Below are positions 20,680-32,259 of a DNA stretch of 64,000 bases, one piece after another. The DNA comes from Rhizopus sp. PT2906 (lineage: Eukaryota; Mucoromycota; Mucoromycetes; Mucorales; Rhizopodaceae), in NCBI GenBank assembly GCA_025529335.1, contig JAMYHX010000170.1, positions 39,518-103,517 of the forward strand. The letters are read 5' to 3'. Numbering within the stretch: the stretch's first letter is position 1; each line of letters begins with the position of its first letter. Position numbers and translations under genes: made by a program. The notes beneath the pieces were generated by a model, which saw only the letters and a list, made by a program, of their open reading frames with translations, was not told the origin of the DNA and ran no database searches.

Positions 20680-22551
20680 ATGTAAGTCATTTAACAAAAA
20701 TAATAAAGTATATATAAACTAAGATAAAACTTAAGGTCATCTGCTGCTTTGAAAGTAATCAATCCAAATTCGGATGTCGCAAGACGCGGACAGGCACTTC
20801 AGCTCAACATTACTGCCGCGATAGGTTTACAAGAAGTGCTAAGATCTAACTTGGGTCCTAGAGGAACAATCAAGATGTAACTATATAATATAATAAACAT
20901 GTTACAAAGTGAACTTATCATCACATAGGTTGGTAGATGGTGCTGGTGGTATTAAGCTTACCAAAGACGGAAAGGTCCTGTTGAGTGAAATGGTAAGCAA
21001 AAACACATAAATATACATAATGATCACTAACACTTAAAAAGCAAATTCAACATCCTACTGCTGCCATGATTGCCAAAGCCGCCACAGCTCAAGATGAAAT
21101 CACAGGAGATGGCACAACATCCATCGTCTTGATGGTCGGTGAACTTTTAAAACAAGCCGAACGTTATATCTCTGAAGGCCTCCATCCTCGTGTAATCACA
21201 GAAGGATACGATCTTGCCAAAAAGGAAGCTCTCAAGGTAAGCATATATTCTACCGTGGAGAACAGTTATCTAATACATTGTAGTTTTTGGATGAATTCAA
21301 AGTGCAACGAGCCGAGATTGATCGTGAATTACTAGTATCAGTCGCACGTACCTCTCTTCGCACCAAAGTTCACCGTGCCTTGGCTGACACGTTGACCGAA
21401 GCTGTGGTCGATGCTGTCTTGGCTATTCATCGTGAAGGAGAACCTATCGATCTTCATATGGTTGAAATCATGAAAATGCAACACCGTTCAGAGACAGAGT
21501 CTAAGCTGATCCGTGGTCTTGTCTTGGACCATGGTGCTCGTCATCCTGATATGCCCAAGCGAATCAAAGATGCATTCATCTTGACACTCAACGTCAGTCT
21601 CGAATACGAAAAATCTGAAATCAACTCTGGCTTCTTCTATTCTACTCCTGAGCAACGTGATAGATTGGTAGAAAGTGAACGTAAGCATGTGGATGATAAG
21701 GTCCGCCGTCTAGTCGAGTTCAAGAATGAGATTTGTAGCGGTGAAAATGCTGATAAGGGATTTGTTATCATCAACCAAAAGGGTATTGACCCTCTTTCTC
21801 TTGACTTATTGGCTAAGCATGGTATCTTGGCCCTTCGTAGAGCTAAAAGAAGAAATATGGAGCGTCTTCAACTGGCGTGTGGTGGTGTTGCTCAAAACTC
21901 AGTAGAAGATTTGACACCTGAAATATTAGGTTACGCAGGATTAGTCTATGAACAAGTGTTGGGGGAAGATAAATACACATTTGTTGAAGATGTCAAGGAT
22001 CCCTATAGTGTGACCATCTTGATCAAGGGACCTAATCCTCATATCATTGCTCAAACAAATGACGCTGTTCGTGATGGTCTTCGTGCTGTCAAGAATGCAA
22101 TTGAAGATAAAGCTGTTGTTCCCGGTGGAGGTGCCTTTGAAGTAGCTCTCGCTCAACATTTGATGAAATATAAAAAGGAAGTCAAGGGTCGTGCCAAGAT
22201 GGGCGTTCAAGCCTTTGCTGATGCTATGTTGATCATACCCAAGGTCCTTGCTAAAAATGCTGGTTTTGATGTTCAGGATGTGATTGTTGCTTTACAGGTA
22301 AGAAAAAAAAAAAGATGTATATAATAAAACTAACATGTTTTAAGGATGAACACTCTGATGGTCACGTTGTAGGTGTTGACCTGAAGACAGGTGAAACGAT
22401 GGATCCTAAATTAGAAGGCGTTTGGGACAATTACAGAGTTCATCGTCATATGCTCCATTCTTGCTCTGTTATCGCAAGTAACCTCTTATTAGTTGATGAA
22501 ATGATGCGTGCTGGTAGAACATCCTTGAAAGGACCTCAACTTGGAGAATAA
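20680..22551 (+). CDS. CCT6: T-complex chaperonin subunit zeta
   Basis: Exons 20680-20681, 20736-20876, 20929-20992, 21042-21236, 21284-22297 and 22345-22551 encode 540 residues, the normal length. The start codon is split: AT | intron 20682-20735 (GTAAGT...TTAAG) | G. The protein begins SSAALKVINPNSDVARRG. Family motifs follow: LRSNLGPRGTIKMLVDGAGGIKLTKDG, AQDEITGDGTTSIVLMVGELLKQA, YISEGLHPRVITEG, VVPGGGAFEVALA, and GVDLKTGE near the end. The MQIQHPTAAMIAKAA and RRAKRRNMERLQLACGG segments identify the zeta subunit. CCT folds actin, tubulin and other cytosolic proteins in an ATP-driven double ring. No ATG in frame exists near the 5' end unless the split codon is used. Confidence 0.96.
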
Positions 22552-22598
22552 AGCAATGACGCATATAAAAAGTGATTAAAAAAAAAACAACTTTAATT

Positions 22599-23504
22599 CT
22601 AATAAGGGTTGCATCTATTTAGTTCAGCAAAGTAACTATGATTGAGTGCATCCTTTGCTGATATTCTTAATTGAGGTTGATATTGAAGCATACGACTGAG
22701 TAAATCGAGACCACAGACATCAATATTGGGTAAAACTTGACTTATGCTCTGTTGAGGATAGATGACAGCTGGCTGTTTATATTCTGATAGTTGCGAGACA
22801 CCAGGCCAAGTCTGTTCTGTTGGTGTGCCTAATAACCGAAATATCTTTTGTAACTGATCTTCATTGGTCGTTCCAGGGAACAATGGTCGACCTGTGTACA
22901 TTTCACCCATAATGCAGCCTGCTGACCAGATATCGATGGATGTCGAATACATACGAGAGCCCAAAAGGACATCAGGTGCACGATACCAAAGCGTGACAAC
23001 TTCATTCGAAAACGTGTTTACAGGGATACCAAAGGCACGAGCCAGACCAAAGTCTCCCAATTTCAATTCACCATGTTTATTGATCAGCAGGTTCTGAGGC
23101 TTCAGGTCACGATGAAGTACTCTATTTTCATGACAATAGGCGATACCCTTCAATAGTTGATACATGAACGACTTGATAGTGGCTGTGTCGAGATTACCCT
23201 GTCGAGCGTCCATAAACTTTTTGAGGTCTTGGTCCATATACTCTGAGACAAGAATGAGTTTACTTTCGGTATGAATGACATCAAGTAGTCGAATGATGTT
23301 GGTATGTTTGAGTTCCTTCATGAGTGAAATTTCTCGAATGGCTGTGGAGGGTGCACCTTCTTCAGGATCTAAGTGAATTTCTTTAAGAGCTACTGTCTCT
23401 CCTGTAATTCGACTCTTTCCTTTATAAACGGTCGCATAGGTGCCTTCACCTAGCTTTTCCAGTCGAGTGTACCTTGTTTCAGGGTTCGAACCCAGGGAGT
23501 TCAT
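22599..23504 (-). CDS. PHO85: Pho85-type cyclin-dependent kinase
   Basis: An intronless frame from the ATG at 23504 encodes 301 residues, typical for Pho85. Start MNSLGSNPETRYTRLEKLGEGTYATVYKG; PSTAIRE helix GAPSTAIREISLMKELKH; HRDLKPQNLLINK; LGDFGLARAFGIPVNTFSNEVVTLWYRAPDVLLGSRMYSTSIDIWSAGCIMGEM. TNTFSNEV and the MYSTSIDIW segment are typical of Pho85, which pairs with Pcl cyclins in phosphate, glycogen and polarity signalling. It is convergent with CCT6 (47 bases between stops). An upstream in-frame extension to 23699 is encoded by CT/CTTT repeats and is rejected. Confidence 0.93.
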   Translation of the reverse strand: MNSLGSNPETRYTRLEKLGEGTYATVYKGKSRITGETVALKEIHLDPEEGAPSTAIREISLMKELKHTNIIRLLDVIHTESKLILVSEYMDQDLKKFMDARQGNLDTATIKSFMYQLLKGIAYCHENRVLHRDLKPQNLLINKHGELKLGDFGLARAFGIPVNTFSNEVVTLWYRAPDVLLGSRMYSTSIDIWSAGCIMGEMYTGRPLFPGTTNEDQLQKIFRLLGTPTEQTWPGVSQLSEYKQPAVIYPQQSISQVLPNIDVCGLDLLSRMLQYQPQLRISAKDALNHSYFAELNRCNPY

Positions 23505-23632
23505 GTTTTTGAACAAGAAGAAACACAAAAAAAGAAAATACAAGAAATCATGCAAAAAATAAAAAAGATGGCGCCTCGGCCAACAGAGAAGTAAAAAAAA
23601 AAAAAGGGGGGGAGATCTGCCATAGTCTGGAA

Positions 23633-23636
23633 TCTC

Positions 23637-23674
<38 letters not shown>
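23633..23674. repeat. (CT)n/(CTTT)n compound microsatellite
   Basis: CT units followed by several CTTT units, in the 5' region of Pho85 between it and the small coiled-coil gene. Confidence 0.9.
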
Positions 23675-23790
23675 CATATAATATAGTGATATATAGCATT
23701 GAATTTATTCGGTATCAAAAGGGGAGAACTTTTTATTGCCATGTGTCGAATAACCTCAGTCGGTTAATATTGGTTTCTATTTTTATAATT

Positions 23791-23997
23791 TCATTTTCCA
23801 GCAGTGGTTGCAGCCAATTCTTCTCTAACGGCTTCAATATGTTGCTTTAATAAATAATCCTTCTCTTTGAGTTCTTGTTCTTCTCTTTTCAGTCTAGCAA
23901 TTTCTTCTCTTAATTGTTGCTCTTCATGAGTCAATCGATCCTTTCTAAAGGAGCCTTGGGGCTTGTTTAATAGTTCTGAACGGTAATAGTCTGCCAT
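23791..23997 (-). CDS. Small coiled-coil protein of unknown function
   Basis: A single frame of 68 residues: MADYYRSELLNKPQGSFRKD, then an uninterrupted Glu/Lys/Leu-rich helix (LREEIARLKREEQELKEKDY) and a short AATTAGK end. Heptad spacing suggests one parallel coiled coil. Codon use looks coding, and the ATG sits just downstream of an A/T-rich leader. It could be a small subunit of a larger complex; I do not recognise the family. It could also be the first exon of a longer gene, but no downstream frame is obvious. Confidence 0.55.
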   Translation of the reverse strand: MADYYRSELLNKPQGSFRKDRLTHEEQQLREEIARLKREEQELKEKDYLLKQHIEAVREELAATTAGK

Positions 23998-23999
23998 GA

Positions 24000-25950
24000 G
24001 ATAGGTATGTGTATAAAAAAAAGAAGAAAAAAAAAAGAATGAGAATGAACTAATTTATAAGCTAAAACATAGATAGAATACTCCTAACAGGCATGTTTTC
24101 TCTTTCCCCTTATTATTTTTATACATTTAAATGGTCTCTCTTTCATTCTCTGTTAAAAAAAAAAGCAGCATAACTGTTTTTTTTTATTGCATAAGAAGCT
24201 TTATATAGTAATTACACAAGATAAATTATTTATAATAGCTAATTACACAAAATCTACATCTCATTCAACATTTACGCCCTTATTCATCGCAAAGAACGAA
24301 GCCCTTAAGCCTGTGGCAGCACGATGACGCGAAAAAAACGAGCGTAGCGAATTGGGAGCGACCAGTTGCACAAAATATGTACTGGAATAAGAAAAAATAT
24401 GCAACATTACATGGCTTGGTTGCTTTTTTTTCGTTACTCTTTCTAGTTGAACATCACACATGCGCGACAAGTATTTGGTTCCTGAAAATGCATGAGCTTT
24501 CTTTCCTTTCTCATATTATTGAACGTTTCTTTCTTTTGATTCAAGTTCGCCTTCTAATGTTGCATTGTATTTTCCTTCTTTTTGTCGCTCAATACAACAA
24601 TAGAAACAAATACTTCTAGAACAATCATATGCCCCTCATGCGTTGCAGCGTCAACGGATTCCCGCTATCGAATTTGTCAATCATGTAGAGAACAAGTTGC
24701 GGCTTCATGACATAAACGTCGAACTGAACAAGTGGAGCAGGAAGCCCTAGATTAGAACCTTCATGTTGCCTATATTTCTCAGCTATACCTTTTACAGTCA
24801 CTAAACCTTGGACGCATGAACAAGGTGTGTCCACGCTGCCATGCCCTGTACTGGGTAAACAAAAGGCAAGAGACATCTACGTCAAGGAACCCTAGCTGGG
24901 AGCCATGCTGCAAACAGGATTAGTCCAGTTAAAGCTCTTGCCTGACCCGCCTGAGTACTCGAAGGATTTGCTTATACGCACAGATGCCCAAGGAAGGCAC
25001 CTTAAAGACAACCTTTGTCCGTACAGCGCTACCTTTGCATTTACTTCATTGGACTACCATTTGCTTTCTGCCCGGGATCTTGATATCATTAACAGCAGTA
25101 GAAGAGGATGGGATGCGTTTCATATCCACGGCGCGCTTTGCCGCCGCCAGGGACCACCTTTTCTTTAAGGCGGCAGCGAGTCATCCTTCGCCCAACTTTA
25201 CATATATAACTCATCTTACACTGCACAAAGAAGATCCGAAAGAAACGAAATCTTTAATTCCCCTGTATCATAGCGGAGCTTTCTACTGTGCCACCTCATT
25301 GTAATCTCTTTTTCACGCATATATCACCATGGGATTCTAAGCAGATACAAGGATACAAATACGGGCAGAGATTTGAGCAGTAACACGAATGAAAATAATG
25401 AAGCAACTCGCCTTACATTATCATCAGTCTTTCGATGAGAACGAGGTCTATTGAAGGGAGTAACAGACGCACTCACAACCTTCTCATAATGGAGGAAGTC
25501 GTTGCTGTCATCCCCATTAAGTATAACGATAGAAAGCTTCAGAGATATTACATTAAGAAGAGACTATAATGTCAGCGTATGTCAAGGCAACACTCTCAAA
25601 GAGTCGGTCAAACACACGCTGCATACATGCCTACCCACTACGTCCTTTTTATTTCCTTATGGAACTTATGGATGGACATTGAGACCTGCGACTCTCTCTC
25701 TCTTTACCAACAGTCATAGTTACTCTTTCTGCTGCTGCTGCTGCTACTACAGTCGTTGAAGATGGAATTCGTGTAGAGTTGAATCTATCGTTACTATAAG
25801 ATATGTTACGCCTTCATCAAATCTGGTCAACTCAGTTCAAATATCTCAGCTTCTTAAATAAAGATACACACCACATTCTCACCGTACGTTTACTTTATCT
25901 GATGTCAACTTTTTAATATAAATACTATAATTACAAAAGAAACCTATATT
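24000..25950. other. 2 kb region without an assignable gene
   Basis: From about 24620 to 25330 the sequence is less AT-rich and holds overlapping frames of 80-106 codons on both strands (24625-24876 minus; 24905-25168 and 24984-25304 plus), including a CxCxxGLVTVKG-type segment on the minus strand. None has a domain I recognise, and they interrupt one another, which fits decayed coding or transposon sequence. From 25330 to 25950 nothing is seen; a short (CTG)n run lies near 25730. Confidence 0.4.
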
Positions 25951-28900
25951 TTAACACACATTCTTAATCTTTTCTAGTTCAATCGCCCACTGTCTTCGCA
26001 AATCATCTATACTACTTGAGGAGTATCTATTCTTGTTTGGACTTGGAGTCAACTTCTTTTTAGCTTGAGAAGCTTGGGTATGACCAGAAGAGAGTCTGTC
26101 AAACACATTGTTGACAGCAGCCGATCTTCTCAGTTCATAAGAGTTTGTTGGTGAAGACTTCTTTCTCATCATCATAAATTCCTGCCCGATGTCGGGATTT
26201 GAGTAACGATGAGCCAGTAATTCTTGCTGGCTGGCCATTTCCCTCAAAAGGGACCGTCTTCTCTGCATCAGTGGTGAAGGGGCTGTGGGCGGCTGTTGAA
26301 AGGAAAAGGCGCGGCGGCGGTTCTGTTGTGATGGTGATTCTACCATCTTGGGAGGAGCAGGAGGAAGCGAAGTTGCATGTGTGAGACTGTACATGCTATC
26401 GGATTGAATCGATAGTCGACGTCTTGGTTCGCTGGAAATCATGAATTGTTGCAAGAACTGTTCGGGAGAAGAAGATGAGTTGCGACGGCCAGCCAGAGGT
26501 GACGCAGACGGCTTCATCGGAGCACCTGGTCGTTGCTGTAGTGGAAGAGAAGGTCGACGTTGGAGATAAGGACTGAGTTCAGCTTCTGCCAATGTCGAAG
26601 GTGTCGGTTGACGAGGTGGGCGTAATTCTCCCATGCCTTCGTTATAAATTTTGTGAAACAAGGTTTCCACATGTTGATGATGGTCCTCCGGTAAGACATC
26701 AATGGCCGAGTCTGCATCACTGTTATCTTCGGAATAGTGAGACAGTTTCGAAAATGCAGAATGGGTGGAGGTACGACGACGATGAAGTTGCTTCAATCTC
26801 TTTTCGTAATCATCTGTTGCATCAAGAGCAGTCTTCTTCATGACAATCAACGTACGACGCAAATCTTCGGTTGTCTTTTCGTACTGTTGAATAGCCATTT
26901 TGTTTTGGGCTTCATCCATGCGAAGGGTGACAATGTCGTCCAGGGTAGCTTCCATGACGCATCGGAATTCATCAATATCCATTGACCTCAAGATCTTGGA
27001 CATCATTTCAATACACTGTTCGGGGGTTGCACTTGGAGGCAGGCTAAATCGTTCTTCAAGTGCGTCCATGTCTTGCCAGTCGTCATTATCTTCTTGTTGT
27101 CTAGGCTTGGCAGCAAAGGTGACACGCTTTTCGATAGGCTTACTTGAGATATCAACGATATCGTCGTCATCTTGCAGAGCATCAGCAGCAACGATATTAT
27201 TGATGGCGTGGATACGAGCATTGATATATGAGATCTCAGCTTCGATCATTTCAATGTTTTCATCAATGACTTGTCTGAAAGCACGATCGATAGGAATCAT
27301 GTCTTTATCTTCGCCTTGTAACAAGTGTTCGCGTTCAGAGATGTACTCTTCCTTCTTTTGAGCAAGATCATTGCGCTTAGAGATCAGCTGTCGTAGTTCC
27401 TCAGCAGCTTGTTTGCTCTGGATGTATTGAGATAATGCTTGATCGAGCAACAGCTTCTTTTTAGCAGCGCGCACTTGAGGAGGAATGCGATGATTCTTTG
27501 TGACATTGGCGGCTGAAGCAGTGGTAGAAGTGCGGTGACGTCTTCCGGCACCACTTCGACGTAACTGGCCCAAGTCGAGCAAGGAACTAAAGTTGGCAAG
27601 GAGTTTGTCATCCAAGACGCCACCTTCACGGACAGCTTTTTTGAGGATATTGACCAAGGACTTGAGCTTTTCAGCTGTGACGAGAGATTCATCAGTCTTT
27701 TTCTGAAGGACCATTTGAAGTTGTTTAGCTTCTCTTTCCAACTTGCGCTTTGTCTCAGCATCACGTTGCTGACGACGACGCAGCTGCTGAATTTCGCGTT
27801 CGTGTGAACTTAATTTCTCCTTGACACGCTCGGCTTCTTCTTTCATACGCTTGATCATTCGGCGCTTTTCAACCTTGAGTGTTTCAACATTGACACGAAG
27901 AGCGCGGAGCATGCTCTCGTTCTGGTTGCGTGCAGATTGAATTGAGCTTGTTGTTTGAGAATACTTGCGACGAAGATCGGCAAGCTGTGTCATCAGATTC
28001 TTCATCTTGGCTTCGTATGCATGGCGGATGTCGTTCATGCTTTGTTGTTGAGCGATATCTTGACGTTGAGCAACTTCTTGACGGAGCACGAGGATTTCGT
28101 CACGTAGGGAATAGATCTTTTGTTCAAACTTCTTGCGCATATCAATGTATTCGAGCTCGGTCTTCTCGAGCTGGTTTACCAGGGACTCGTTCACTTGGAT
28201 GTCAGATTGGATTTGATCGAGCATACGATGGAACTGTGGATTGAATTCAGAAAAGTCGGTATCGTCCGTCAAAAAGGTATCGGCTGATGGCATGCGAGAA
28301 CGATAAGAGGGTAATAGTTTAGGCTACGAAATGGTTAATATATGTCTTTCTTTAGGGTATCTTTTTTTTTTTGCTTACTTGATCGGCTGTTAGTTCTTCA
28401 AGGTCATCAAAGAGAGTTTCATCTGACTGAAGACGAATGAATAGCTCATCGTCAGCTAGGAGGTCGCATTCATAATCTACATTGTCCTCTGGTGTTCTCA
28501 TCTAAAGAAAAGATTAGTACTTGTGGTATAAGATAAGCATTTCGTTTACCTTGAATTCATCTAGTACTTTCAAGGCTTTATCAATTTGACTCTTTGCATT
28601 GAGAATGGAATGTTTTGCGTCGATTCGGAGACCGCAAGACTCTGAGGTCTGAATAGATCCTAGTGTTTCCTTGAGCCATGCTTCAATGTCTTCATCTTCG
28701 CTGCTGCTAACTATCTTGTTATTCTCAGATTGCTTATGTGGTACTTTGGAACGTCTTGTGGACTTGAAAGTAATATTCTTGGCAGTTGTGGTGGTTGTAC
28801 TCCCATTAATGGTTCTTCTCTTTTTGGTATGACCAGCCGACCTGCGCTTACTTATCGTATGTGATACATGTGGACTCATGCCTGACACAGCGTCCATAAG

Positions 28901-30567
28901 CGGGGCACGCACAGACTCGGAGAAGGCCAACCGTTCTTGTGTATCAGCAAGCTCGTTACGTAAGTCCTGGATTGTCTTTTGATATTGTGCAATTATGGGG
29001 GAACTTTCAAAGTCACCTGACGATAGCTCACGTTCCATCAAAAGTGTGTCTCGTTCGGCCGTCAATCGAACAATGTCATCTGACATTGACTGAATCCGTG
29101 ACTTCAGTCGGTCAATTTCTTCTTGATGACCCAGCAGGTTGCCCACCAGCCCACCAGCGCCTGTTTTGGATGCCTTGAGTGCCTGTAGTTCCATAGTCAG
29201 GCGCGCGACCTGAGACCGAAGTTGATTGACTTGGACAGAGGAACCAACGAATTCCTGGTTGATGGCTACTTTATTTTTGATATTTCGTGCACGATTGGCG
29301 TATTTGAGTGTACTCAATGTCTCTGGAAAATTGGTATCGGATGGCGACACGCATGCCATCATCAGAGTTTGAGAATTACCGCCAAGTGAGTCTTGTAGAA
29401 GTCGAGTGAGCTTAGAATCACGGTAGGGCACATGAGATGATTTTCTAGACTCATCGCCTAGAGCACTGATGACGTTGCCAAGTGCCAGTAGACCAGAGTT
29501 AATAGAGATACCTTCTCTGGCGCGATCGCCTTGAGCATTGGTTCGTTTTAGCTAAGATAACATAAGAATAGGGAAGTGTGACTTTATGTAATGTTACCCT
29601 TTCAGAGCCAGCAAGATCAACAAAATGAAATTTACTGACAATCACTTGTTCCTCATTTTGCTCTTGCAGTAGTTTTTGCTTCAAGATGACGGAAAAAATA
29701 GCGTGTGATCGAGAGGAAACGGAGTTCATATCGGTTGATCCGGTTGTGCGACCGAGTGATCCTTTGATCAAGTTCTTGACGAGATCCTCAGGTGTCTGGC
29801 AGACTTCCTCACGAACACCAGCCCAATAGATATTTCCATTAACGTCTTCACGAATTTGAACGTCGCATTTTTTTGATTTAGAAGGGTTAAGTAAATCGAC
29901 AAGGTCTTCGTTGTAAAGTTCTAGAAAGGATACTAGCACTTGATAGTCGATAGGTTCTGTCTGTTTCTTTTTTTCTAGTCGCTGAAACAAGTCATGAATG
30001 AATCTAGGGACAATACCTAAGGGAAAAAAATGTGATTTTCAACAAATGTTTCATGTTTTATGTTTGTTTATGTTTACCTTGATGTTCTGAGTCGATGTGT
30101 TCTTCTAAGGCTGTGCCCATGCTGTAGGTTTTACCAGATCCTGTTTGACTAAATAAAGAATTTATTAATTTAGTGATCTACAACAACTGTATAAACACAA
30201 GCATTACCCATAGGCTAATATTGTTGCGTTAAACCTAAAGAATATGAGTGCTGTGAAGAAAGTATAAGGTTCTGTTGGGTTACCCATCTACAAATTTTTC
30301 TACTAAAGGTACGACAGATGTATTATAAATATCCTCCTGTTTCGTATTTGTATCGAACACATAATCATATGTAAATGAATGATCCTTTCCGATAAGTATT
30401 TGTGGTTGATGTGGTATAAAAGATATACATTCTGTACAATTTGATAGTTGTTCTTTTTGTGTTAAAGGGCGTACACGTAGTGCCACTCTACATAAAATAA
30501 ATTATATTATAAACTAGTGAATAAATAAAATAACTAAAAAGTTATACCTAACAGCTGTTGAAGTCAT
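25951..30567 (-). CDS. Kinesin-4 family motor (KIF4/KIF21-like)
   Basis: Eight exons on the minus strand (30548-30567, 30284-30487, 30208-30234, 30078-30148, 29598-30016, 28550-29551, 28379-28501, 25951-28323) encode 1412 residues. N-terminal motor (about 1-370): MTSTAVRVALRVRPL, P-loop GQTGSGKTYSMG, switch I NSVSSRSHAIF, switch II VDLAGSER, neck-side YRDSKLTRLLQDSLGGNSQTLMMACVSP. Long coiled coils follow, with a Ser/Pro/Arg-rich C-terminal tail containing many RRRSL-type motifs. The motor with PETLSTLKYANRARNIKNK is the kinesin-4 signature; these proteins suppress microtubule dynamics and organise the spindle midzone or axonal-type arrays. All introns are 46-61 nt. The large last exon continues in frame from the motor exons. 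Confidence 0.9.
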
Positions 30568-30568
30568 A

Positions 30569-30757
30569 TTATTTTACAATAAAAAAAAAAAGAAAAAAAA
30601 AAGGGGGGGAGAAAAAAAGAGTGTAAAAAAAAAAATAAACCTTAATATCCGTTTCATCATCTCCTAATCTTTCTATTTTGATGGCCTGACGAGGTTGCAT
30701 AAATCCGTTCGTGGGGACTGTCGTTCTTTTAATAGAATACACACAACCCACAGACAT
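30569..30757 (-). other. Unassigned open frame upstream of the kinesin
   Basis: A frame beginning MSVGCVYSIKRTTVPTNGF and reading about 39 plausible codons before entering a poly-Phe stretch encoded by the T-rich kinesin leader. A GT donor follows AAG at the transition, but no acceptor joins it in frame to the kinesin exons I can see. It may be an upstream ORF, an alternative first exon, or chance. Confidence 0.25.
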
Positions 30758-30864
30758 TCCGAGATGTCAATATATATTTGGGTTAGAAGACAAGGATAAA
30801 TTTTTTTATTTTGCGTAACAATGATCATTCTGTAGACGGTATTACTATAAAATGGGCATCCGGA

Positions 30865-31035
30865 TTAGGTAGAAGAAAACGCTTTAGCCACCCTTGAAGG
30901 TACGCAAATACCAGTAACGCAAGACAGGTTAGGGCAACAGTCATCTCCAGACCGACAGTTCTTTAAAAGGGATGTACAATGTTGAAACGAACTAGTGACC
31001 ATCACCATGACGACTATCAACACTAATTTGTTCAT
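30865..31035 (-). CDS. Small secreted six-cysteine protein, knottin-pattern 1
   Basis: An intronless 56-residue frame from the ATG at 31035. Residues 1-17 form a signal peptide (MNK, then a Leu/Val/Met core, ending near TSSFQH). The mature part has exactly six cysteines in the order C-x6-C-x6-CC-x4-C-x4-C, the inhibitor-cystine-knot arrangement, followed by VPSR and a short tail. Such peptides are stable extracellular mini-proteins that act as inhibitors, effectors, antimicrobials or toxins in other organisms; the role here is unknown. An ATG further upstream (31098) would add only a hydrophobic run encoded by the leader. It is paired with a second gene of the same pattern 1.2 kb upstream. 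Confidence 0.7.
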   Translation of the reverse strand: MNKLVLIVVMVMVTSSFQHCTSLLKNCRSGDDCCPNLSCVTGICVPSRVAKAFSST

Positions 31036-31532
31036 TATTAAAATAATAAAAAAGAGAAAAGAGAGAATTGAAAAAAAAAGAAGGGGGAATAATGTCAAAT
31101 TGTTGTTTGCCCCTGATTAATTTGATTGTCAAAGTAAACCTATTGCTCCTTTTTTTTTTCTTTGAAAACAGGTTTTTCTTTTTCTTTATTTTGATAAACT
31201 ATCATTGGTTAATGCGATTTCCACATTCCTAATCAAATTTGTAACAAACAAAAAAAAAAAGTAACCTTAGAGAGATTAGAAAGATATCATCGGGTCAAAT
31301 CTGTAGTCACCTCTATTTGCCACCTCCCCCTGAGCTTATTTTTAAATGAGTCCAAAAATAACACAGAGGAAACAATTTTGATTGGTTAATACTTGGTTAC
31401 TAGAATGCTTATTCTTAGACTTACAGACACTGCAAGAGTGCAGTCGGAACCTGAACCAGTGTACGGTGAAGTGACATATTTCCTCTAAATTTTGAAAAAG
31501 TTGTTTTTTTTTTACTCAATTCTTGATCATTT
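31036..31532. other. Intergenic region upstream of knottin-pattern gene 1
   Basis: AT-rich with several A or T runs of about 9-11 bases. No frame or further cysteine-rich ORF found on either strand. Confidence 0.5.
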
Positions 31533-31700
31533 CTAATGGTCCCAAATTTGCTCAGCAATGCCAAACCAATCTCTATCTATTTCATAATAGTCAGACGTCA
31601 TAGTTACTTGAAGAATACGTGAATCACTGCCAAGACCTATCTCGTAAACAAAGATTTTTTTTTACCTGAGCACCTGCCAAAGATTCTGCAAGTGCATCTT
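31533..31700 (-). pseudogene. Short orphan coding fragment
   Basis: On the minus strand a frame reads DALAESLAGAQ, meets a run of nine A, and resumes one frame over as FVYEIGLGSDSRILQVTM, ending EIDRDWFGIAEQIWDH and TAG at 31533-31535. Good coding character over about 50 residues with a frameshift at the homopolymer suggests the tail of a decayed gene. No family recognised. Confidence 0.35.
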
Positions 31701-32259
31701 ATTTTCAGCATATAAACGTTATTAATATATCTATGTAAGGTTCCCAGAGTATTAAAAAAGGGAAGCTAGAGAAGAAACGATTGACAACTTTGTCAAAGAT
31801 TTGAAAAACCAATACTTGAATTCTGAAGCAAAGCTGGCAACTCCACTTTTATGCAACTTTTTTCAAACATGAGAGTGAGTTTGATGTTAACAGAGGTTTT
31901 TAACCGCAAGAAGTGAACGATGTATCAAATAGAGGCGGTATAAAGTACGAAATTCATAATGAATTCAAATAATGAGAGAAAAAAAAAAAAGAGGCTCATT
32001 GATTTCTTTTTATCAAGCCACGATTAACAAAACGATGGCTCTAATCATTTTCGTTCAGACAACCTGAATATTTATAAACCCGTCGTTTGGACCCTGTGAG
32101 GCTGCTGATTAGTTTTTTGAGCACAGCACTGGCGTCACTGCACGTCGGCATCTTGTTCTTTTATAGTAAAAAAAGAAGCTTCTTTTTTATTTATACAAAT
32201 AATGTGCGCACATTCTTTGTTTATTTTATGTTGTTGTAAACAATGAAAAGGTAGTTTCT
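31701..32259. other. Intergenic region between orphan fragment and knottin-pattern gene 2
   Basis: No gene or clear repeat seen. AT-rich with short A runs. Confidence 0.5.

Noticed and set aside
23478..23495. GGGTTCGAACCC-like palindrome resembling a tRNA T-arm
   Set aside because: It lies inside the Pho85 coding sequence at its N-terminus; no acceptor or anticodon arms around it.
23505..23699. N-terminal extension of the Pho85 frame with a Lys/Glu/Arg run
   Set aside because: It is encoded by CT and CTTT microsatellites, has no family counterpart, and ATG at 23504 fits Pho85.
30569..30757. Possible N-terminal exon of the kinesin
   Set aside because: No splice joins it in frame to the motor exons; the kinesin already begins MTSTAVRVALRVRPL.
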